Assembly (NCBI GenBank): GCA_025965635.1
Contig: JAOPWO010000233.1
Span: 1-17,728 of the forward strand
Direction of reading: 5' to 3'
Length of the DNA: 17,728 nt
Origin: Modestobacter sp.
GTDB lineage: Bacteria > Actinomycetota > Actinomycetes > Mycobacteriales > Geodermatophilaceae
Positions 13,885 to 17,728 of the stretch are shown one piece after another. The translations under genes were made by a program, and so were the position numbers. The notes under the pieces were generated by a model that saw nothing but the letters and a program-made list of their open reading frames with translations, was not told the DNA's origin and searched no databases. Position 1 is the first letter of the stretch. Each line of letters opens with the position of its first letter.

Positions 13885-14010
13885 CTAGCGCTCGGCGGTG
13901 CGGTGGATCGGCCTCTCCACGCCGGTCAGCCGTTCTCCGGTGCCGCCCCAGCGGCCGGCGATGATCTCCGCGGCGATCGGGACCACCGTCTCGTCCGGAG
14001 TGCGGGCGCC
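13885..14010 (-). pseudogene. XdhC/CoxI-like C-terminal fragment
   Basis: About forty codons ending at the stop 13885-13887 read LGARTPDETVVPIAAEIIAG, then RWGG, RLTG and PIHR. This resembles the C-terminal signature of XdhC/CoxI, the maturation factor for molybdenum hydroxylases such as xanthine or CO dehydrogenase. Upstream the same frame turns into low-complexity A, G, V and R with no Rossmann domain, so only a scrap remains. No molybdenum hydroxylase lies in the window. The resemblance is by eye and over a short length. Confidence 0.5.
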
Positions 14011-14099
14011 CAGGGCCCGGCCGAGGGAGCTCACCGTCACTCCGGCCAGCGCCACTCCCGCCCGGGTGACCCCCGGCGCCCTGACCCCGGCTGCCGCAG

Positions 14100-14471
14100 G
14101 AGAGCGCGTGCTACCGGCCCACGACGTGACCCGGCTCGTCGTCCCGACCCAGGCCGGGACGCCCGCTGCGGATGCGGAACTTCCGTCGTGGCCACTTCGA
14201 CCGGGCAGCGGCTGCCGCCGGGCTGGTGGGCCTGGTGCCGCACGAGCTCCGCCACACGGCCGCATCGCTCGCGATCGCCTCCGGCGCCTCCATCACGGGC
14301 GTGCAGTCCATGCTCGGGCACGCCTCGGCCGCCATGACGCTGGCTCGGTACGGCCACCTGTTCGGCGACGAGCTGGACGCGGCTGCGGACCGGATGGCCG
14401 CAGCTCGTGCGGACTGGTTGCGGACCAGCCGTCGTCCGGCGCCTGAGCTGGGGCGCCGGACAGGGCGCTGA
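14100..14471 (+). pseudogene. Tyrosine recombinase (phage-type integrase), frameshifted C-terminal remnant
   Basis: The main frame (14172-14471) reads PHELRHTAASLAIASGAS, then QSMLGHASAAMT and LARYGHLFGDELD: the H-x-x-R, GH and catalytic Tyr box of a phage integrase. The segment before it, RLVVPTQAGTP (about 14130-14163), is in another frame. Removing one C from the run at 14162-14164 would join them as GTPLRMRNFRR, so a one-base insertion breaks the gene. The N-terminal arm-binding and core-binding domains and the first catalytic Arg are missing. Its position next to the tRNA-Arg att repeat fits the element's own integrase. It cannot be active. Confidence 0.85.
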
Positions 14472-14487
14472 CCTGCACACCCCTTGG

Positions 14488-14560
14488 TGCCCCCGGCAGG
14501 ATTCGAACCTGCGGCACACGGTTTAGGAAACCGATGCTCTATCCCCTGAGCTACGGGGGC
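14488..14560 (-). tRNA. tRNA-Arg (anticodon CCT)
   Basis: The minus strand folds into a 73-base cloverleaf: acceptor GCCCCCG with CGGGGGC (ends 14554-14560 and 14489-14495), D-stem GCTC/GAGC, anticodon loop TTCCTAA with CCT, T-arm GCAGG-TTCGAAT-CCTGC, discriminator A. The CCA end is not encoded. The first anticodon-stem pair is T-T. It reads the rare AGG codon. Its 3' half is the integration target of the island, and it was kept intact by the duplication. Confidence 0.95.
14496..14522. repeat. Right attachment-site-like repeat within tRNA-Arg
   Basis: The identical partner of 1196-1222. It covers the T-arm, variable loop and part of the 3' anticodon stem of the tRNA. The adjacent acceptor stem (14488-14495) is present only in this copy. 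Confidence 0.8.
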
Positions 14561-14763
14561 TCGCCGGCCGTAGCCGGCCCCGGGGTGTGCGGCCCTGAGG
14601 CTAGCGGTCGACCCCTCCGGCAGTGCCGACCGCCCGATCGGAGAACATCCGGAGGCCGGAACGCGCATGCACGAGCGGGCGATCCCGGGCCGCAACCGTT
14701 ACCTTGTCCCAGCACGCGCGAGCCTCGGCAACGGCGCTGGGACTTCGGAGGGGGATCGACACG

Positions 14764-15084
14764 ATGGACATCACGGTGGTCGACGTCCCAGGACGGGGAC
14801 GTTTCGAGATCCGGGCGGACGAGCGCGTCGTCGGCTTGGCCAGCTACCACGTGGACGGCGACGACATGACGTTGCCGCACACCGAGATCAACCCGACGAT
14901 GGGCGGACAGGGCCTGGGCACGACGCTCATCCGCGAGGTGCTCGCGGCCGCCCGCTGCCGCCAGCTGCGCGTCCTCCCCTACTGCTCGTTCATCCGCAAG
15001 TACCTGCACGACCACCCGGAGGACATCGACCTGGTGGCCGAGGACGACCGGCCCACCTTCGGCCTGGCCCCCGCCGTCCGCTGA
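14764..15084 (+). CDS. Small GNAT acetyltransferase (YjdJ type)
   Basis: The 106-residue protein is a minimal GCN5-related N-acetyltransferase of the YjdJ sort. It shows VVGLASYHVDGDDMTLPHTE (21-40), the acetyl-CoA loop MGGQGLGTTLI in place of the more common R/QGxGxA, and the closing LPYCSFIRKYLHDHPE, where the family has PxCxF and a following HPE/D. The ATG at 14764 has GGAGGGGGA upstream; the earlier start at 14623 has no such site. The substrate amine is unknown. It is a chromosomal neighbour, transcribed away from the tRNA. Confidence 0.85.
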   Translation: MDITVVDVPGRGRFEIRADERVVGLASYHVDGDDMTLPHTEINPTMGGQGLGTTLIREVLAAARCRQLRVLPYCSFIRKYLHDHPEDIDLVAEDDRPTFGLAPAVR

Positions 15085-15141
15085 CCCGCGACCGCGTCGT
15101 CCCACCCAGCGCGGGCCGGCCGGGCTCCCTAGTCTCGGCCG

Positions 15142-16509
15142 GTGCCCACCGCGCTGCTCTGGTTCCGCCGCGACCTGCGCCTGGGTGACCACCCGGCATT
15201 GCTGGCCGCCCGGGAGGCGGCCGGCGACGACGGCACCGTGCTGCCGGTCTTCGTGTTCGACGACCGGCTGTGGGGCCCGTCCGGCGCACCGCGCCGCCGG
15301 TTCCTGCTCGACTGCCTGGACGACCTGCGGACGGCGACCGCCGGCGCCCTCGTCCTGCGGCACGGCGACCCGGTCCGCATCGTCCAGCAGCTGGCCGACG
15401 AGGTGGGCGCGACCAGCGTGCACGTCTCCGCCGACACCGGCCCCTACGGCCGGCGCCGGGACACCGCCGTCGAGACGGGCCTGGGCGAGGTGCCGCTGGT
15501 CCGCACCGGCTCCCCCTACCTGGTCGCCCCGGGCCGGGTGACCAAGCGCGACGGCACCCCCTTCCAGGTCTTCACCCCCTTCGCCCGGGCCTGGCGGGAG
15601 CACGGCTGGCACGATCCCGCCCCGCGCCCGGGCGTCGTCCCGTGGCTGACCGGCGTCTGCTCGGACGACCTGCCGGCCTCCCCCGACCTGGGCGACGTCC
15701 GGCTCCCGCCGGCCGGTGAGGCCGCCGCCGCGGCGGCCTGGGCGGGGTTCCGCGACGAGCGGCTGCTGGACTACGCCGAGGACCGCAACGCGCCTGGCAC
15801 GAACGGCACCAGCCGGCTGTCGCCCTACCTGAAGTACGGCTGCATCCACCCACGGACGCTGCTGGCCGACCTCGCGGCGCAGGACGACGGCGGGGAGGCC
15901 GTGCGCCGCTACACCGACGAGCTCGCCTGGCGTGACTTCTACGCCGACGTCCTCTGGCACCGCCCCGGCTCCGCCCGGGAGTACCTCAAGCCCCAGCTGC
16001 AGGGCATGGGCTACGACACCGGACCCGACACCGAGGAGCTGGTCCGCGCCTGGGAGACCGGCCGCACCGGCTTCCCGGTCGTCGACGCCGGGATGCGCCA
16101 GCTGCTCGGCGAGGCCTACGTGCACAACCGGGTGCGGATGATCGTCGCCTCCTTCCTGGTCAAGGACCTGCACCAGGAGTGGACCCGCGGCGCCCGGTAC
16201 TTCATGCAGCACCTGGTCGACGGCGAGCTGGCCAGCAACAACCTCGGCTGGCAGTGGGTCGCCGGCACCGGCACCGACGCCTCGCCGTACTACCGGGTCT
16301 TCAACCCGATCACCCAGGGCAAGAAGTTCGACCCCGACGGCCGCTACGTGAAGCGCTGGGTGCCCGAGCTGCGCGGCCTGGACCCGGCGCACGTGCACGA
16401 GCCGTGGACCGCGCCCGGTGGGGTCCCGGCCGGCTACCCCGAGCCGATCGTCGACCACGCCCACGAGCGACTGGTCGCGCTCGACCGGTACGCGCGGGTA
16501 CGCCGCTGA
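15142..16509 (+). CDS. phrB: Class I deoxyribodipyrimidine photolyase
   Basis: At 455 residues the protein has the usual class I CPD photolyase length. It splits UV-made cyclobutane dimers using FADH- and blue light. The N-terminal antenna domain opens with LLWFRRDLRLGDHPAL. The FAD domain shows SRLSPYLKYGCIHPRTL, ELAWRDFYADVLWHRP, the VVDAGMRQLLGEAYVHNRVRMIVASFL block and SNNLGWQWVAGTGTDASPYYRVFNP. That last region contains the Asn and Trp residues involved in flavin reduction. The start is GTG at 15142, matching the family N-terminus. A Nei-type glycosylase follows, so this is a small DNA-repair neighbourhood. A cryptochrome-type role is less likely because the photolyase motifs are intact. 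Confidence 0.94.
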   Translation: MPTALLWFRRDLRLGDHPALLAAREAAGDDGTVLPVFVFDDRLWGPSGAPRRRFLLDCLDDLRTATAGALVLRHGDPVRIVQQLADEVGATSVHVSADTGPYGRRRDTAVETGLGEVPLVRTGSPYLVAPGRVTKRDGTPFQVFTPFARAWREHGWHDPAPRPGVVPWLTGVCSDDLPASPDLGDVRLPPAGEAAAAAAWAGFRDERLLDYAEDRNAPGTNGTSRLSPYLKYGCIHPRTLLADLAAQDDGGEAVRRYTDELAWRDFYADVLWHRPGSAREYLKPQLQGMGYDTGPDTEELVRAWETGRTGFPVVDAGMRQLLGEAYVHNRVRMIVASFLVKDLHQEWTRGARYFMQHLVDGELASNNLGWQWVAGTGTDASPYYRVFNPITQGKKFDPDGRYVKRWVPELRGLDPAHVHEPWTAPGGVPAGYPEPIVDHAHERLVALDRYARVRR

Positions 16510-16606
16510 GGGCCGGGCGGTGCCGGTGCCGCGTCGGTCACGCCCCCCGTCGTGGCGGACCGCGCCGACCCGGGTGAAGCTGGTCCCATGACCGGACGAG
16601 GCGCCC

Positions 16607-17416
16607 GTGCCTGAGGGCCACACCCTGTTCCGCCTGGCCCGTGAGCAGCACGCCGCGTTCGCCGGCCGAGAGGTGCACGTGACCAGCCCGCAGGGCCGCT
16701 TCGCCGGCCAGGCCGAGCTGGTCGACGGCCGGGTGCTCGACGAGGTCACCTCCTACGGCAAGCACCTGTTCGCCAGCTTCGGTGCCGACGTCGTCCACGT
16801 GCACCTCGGCCTGTACGGGACGTTCACGGCCGGCACCGGGCTGCCACCGGCCCCGAAGGGCGCGCTGCGGATGCGCTGGGAAGGACCCGGCGAGGACGGC
16901 TCGGGCGTCTGGACCGACCTGCGGGGCGCCACCGCCTGCGACCTGATCACCGACGGCGAGGCGCAGGTGATCCTGGACCGGCTGGGACCCGATCCGCTGC
17001 GCCGGACGTCCGACCCGGGGACGGCGTTCGCCCGCATCTCCCGCAGCCGGGTGGCGGTCGGTGCACTGCTGATGGACCAGTCGGTGCTCGCCGGGGTCGG
17101 CAACGTCTACCGGGCCGAGCTGCTGTTCCGGCACCGGATGTCGCCGTTCCGGCCGGGCCGGGACGTCGACGCCGACACCTGGACGGCGATGTGGGCCGAC
17201 CTGGTCACCCTGATGCGGGCCGGGGTGCGCGCCGGGCGGATCGTCACCACCCGCGCCGAGGACCGCGAGCGCCGGCGGGGCGCGGCCAGCCGGACCGACG
17301 CCCACTACGTCTACCGGCGCACCGGCCTGCCCTGCCGGATCTGCGCCACCGAGGTGCGCACCGAGGTCATGGTCGGCCGGAACCTCTTCTGGTGCCCCAC
17401 CTGCCAGGCCCTCTGA
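16607..17416 (+). CDS. nei: Fpg/Nei-family DNA glycosylase (endonuclease VIII type)
   Basis: The 269-residue enzyme removes oxidised bases and nicks the abasic site. After the initiator it begins PEGHT, with the catalytic Pro2 and Glu3 typical of Nei rather than Fpg (PELPE). K52 in SYGKHLF is the conserved lysine. The helix-two-turn-helix region reads LLMDQSVLAGVGNVYRAELLF. The zinc finger has C243, C246, C263 and C266 in LPCRIC and WCPTC. The start is GTG at 16607. It lies about 100 bases after the photolyase and in the same direction. It resembles the actinobacterial Nei1/Nei2 forms; which paralogue cannot be decided here. Confidence 0.93.
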   Translation: MPEGHTLFRLAREQHAAFAGREVHVTSPQGRFAGQAELVDGRVLDEVTSYGKHLFASFGADVVHVHLGLYGTFTAGTGLPPAPKGALRMRWEGPGEDGSGVWTDLRGATACDLITDGEAQVILDRLGPDPLRRTSDPGTAFARISRSRVAVGALLMDQSVLAGVGNVYRAELLFRHRMSPFRPGRDVDADTWTAMWADLVTLMRAGVRAGRIVTTRAEDRERRRGAASRTDAHYVYRRTGLPCRICATEVRTEVMVGRNLFWCPTCQAL

Positions 17417-17417
17417 C

Positions 17418-17451
17418 GCCCCTGCAGCGGGGCACCCCGAGCGCCGGGGTG
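17418..17451. terminator. Two adjacent hairpins between convergent genes
   Basis: GCCCC-TGCAGC-GGGGC at 17418-17433 is followed directly by CACCCC-GAGCGCC-GGGGTG at 17433-17451. They sit between the ends of the nei gene and the convergent ABM-domain gene, where a bidirectional terminator is expected. Confidence 0.6.
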
Positions 17452-17469
17452 GGGGCAGGGGGCCCGTCG

Positions 17470-17728
17470 TCAGAGCGCGCCCTTGGCGGGGTCGCCGGCC
17501 GGGACCGGGGAGATCAGACGCACCCCGATCGGCTCGCTCAGGTCCTCCTTGACCTGCTCCGACAGGTGGTTGAACGTCGTCCCTGCGCCGTGGGCCTTCA
17601 GGTCGTCCTGCGTGGCCCAGCGCTCGATCATCACGAAGCCGTAGCCGTCCTCGTGCAGGGCGTAGAGCTCGCAGCCGGCCTCCTGGTGCACTGCGGGGAT
17701 CGCGGCGACGAGCGCCTCCCGGACGGCA
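17470..17728 (-). CDS. ABM-domain (YgiN-like quinol monooxygenase) protein, start outside window
   Basis: About 85 residues up to the window edge are visible: AVREALVAAIPAVHQEAGCE, LYALHEDGYGFVMIERWA, LKAHGAGTTFNHL, and the tail PVPAGDPAKGAL. The HQEAGCELYALHED and MIERWATQDDLKAH segments are characteristic of small antibiotic-biosynthesis-monooxygenase (ABM) ferredoxin-like domains such as YgiN. Full family members are about 95-105 residues, so only the first strand is probably missing. The internal GTG at 17689-17691 is not a likely start because coding similarity continues upstream of it. It is convergent with nei. Confidence 0.82.
   Translation of the reverse strand, partial: AVREALVAAIPAVHQEAGCELYALHEDGYGFVMIERWATQDDLKAHGAGTTFNHLSEQVKEDLSEPIGVRLISPVPAGDPAKGAL

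Larger units (their letters stand above)
1196..14522. mobile_element. tRNA-Arg-associated genomic island carrying a P450 catabolic cluster
   Basis: The segment is bounded by a perfect 27-bp direct repeat (1196-1222 and 14496-14522). The right copy is the T-arm, variable loop and anticodon-stem part of an intact tRNA-Arg gene. The island lies on the 3' side of the tRNA, the classic arrangement for tyrosine-recombinase integration. A frameshifted fragment of such an integrase sits next to the tRNA inside the island. The cargo is a catabolic set of thirteen genes. The integrase is broken and the left junction shows deletion, so the element is probably fixed. Exact ends are inferred from the repeat. 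Confidence 0.8.

Noticed and set aside
14551..16749. 732-codon minus-strand open frame
   Set aside because: Antisense of the GNAT and photolyase genes and of the start of nei; crosses the tRNA gene end and has no motif.
1..17728. CRISPR array, insertion sequence or toxin-antitoxin pair
   Set aside because: No regularly spaced repeats, no transposase motifs with terminal inverted repeats, and no small gene pair of known toxin type were seen.

Overview
The window reads as a piece of a high-GC actinobacterial chromosome. GC-rich codons dominate, GTG starts are common, and the CNNM/DUF21 protein, GNAT protein, photolyase and Nei-type glycosylase resemble those of Geodermatophilaceae-like soil actinobacteria. 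The family assignment is my impression from protein style, not a search result.

Layout. Left flank (1-1195, chromosomal): the start of a CNNM/DUF21 (hemolysin C-type) membrane protein, a tiny ORF coupled to it, a 98-residue Cys-containing hypothetical protein, and two gene ruins. The ruins are an XRE/cupin regulator that lost its DNA-binding half and is frameshifted, and a methyltransferase missing both ends. Centre (1196-14522): a 13.3 kb genomic island bounded by a perfect 27-bp direct repeat. The right copy lies inside an intact tRNA-Arg(CCT); next to it, inside the island, are a broken tyrosine-integrase gene and a small XdhC-like scrap. Right flank (14523-17728, chromosomal): the rest of the tRNA, a small GNAT acetyltransferase, a class I photolyase, a Nei/Fpg DNA glycosylase and the end of an ABM-domain (YgiN-like) protein.

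The island cargo is one coherent catabolic system. Twelve minus-strand genes run from 12292 to 1716: cytochrome P450, 7Fe-type ferredoxin, MFS anion symporter (ACS type), [2Fe-2S] ferredoxin, putidaredoxin-reductase-like FAD protein, GntR/FCD regulator, SDR dehydrogenase, type II dehydroquinase-like protein, SCP2-like small protein, carboxymuconolactone-decarboxylase-family protein, alpha/beta hydrolase and a succinate-semialdehyde-type aldehyde dehydrogenase. A divergent FprA-type ferredoxin-NADP reductase lies beyond the P450. The likely logic is uptake of an organic acid by the MFS protein, oxygenation by the P450 fed by one or both redox chains, oxidation by the SDR, dehydration or lyase steps by the dehydroquinase-like and CMD-like proteins, hydrolysis, and final semialdehyde oxidation. 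No ring-cleavage dioxygenase, Baeyer-Villiger oxygenase or CoA ligase is present, so the substrate cannot be named and the route does not match a textbook pathway I know.

Regulation. Two promoters, before the GntR gene (7377-7405) and before the P450 (12394-12422), share the same 29-bp architecture: TTGACA, 16 bases, then TACSGT, with a GTAWTAC palindrome overlapping the -10. This points to GntR autoregulation and control of the P450. Strong hairpins follow the P450, 7Fe ferredoxin and MFS genes, so that part is probably not a simple uninterrupted operon.
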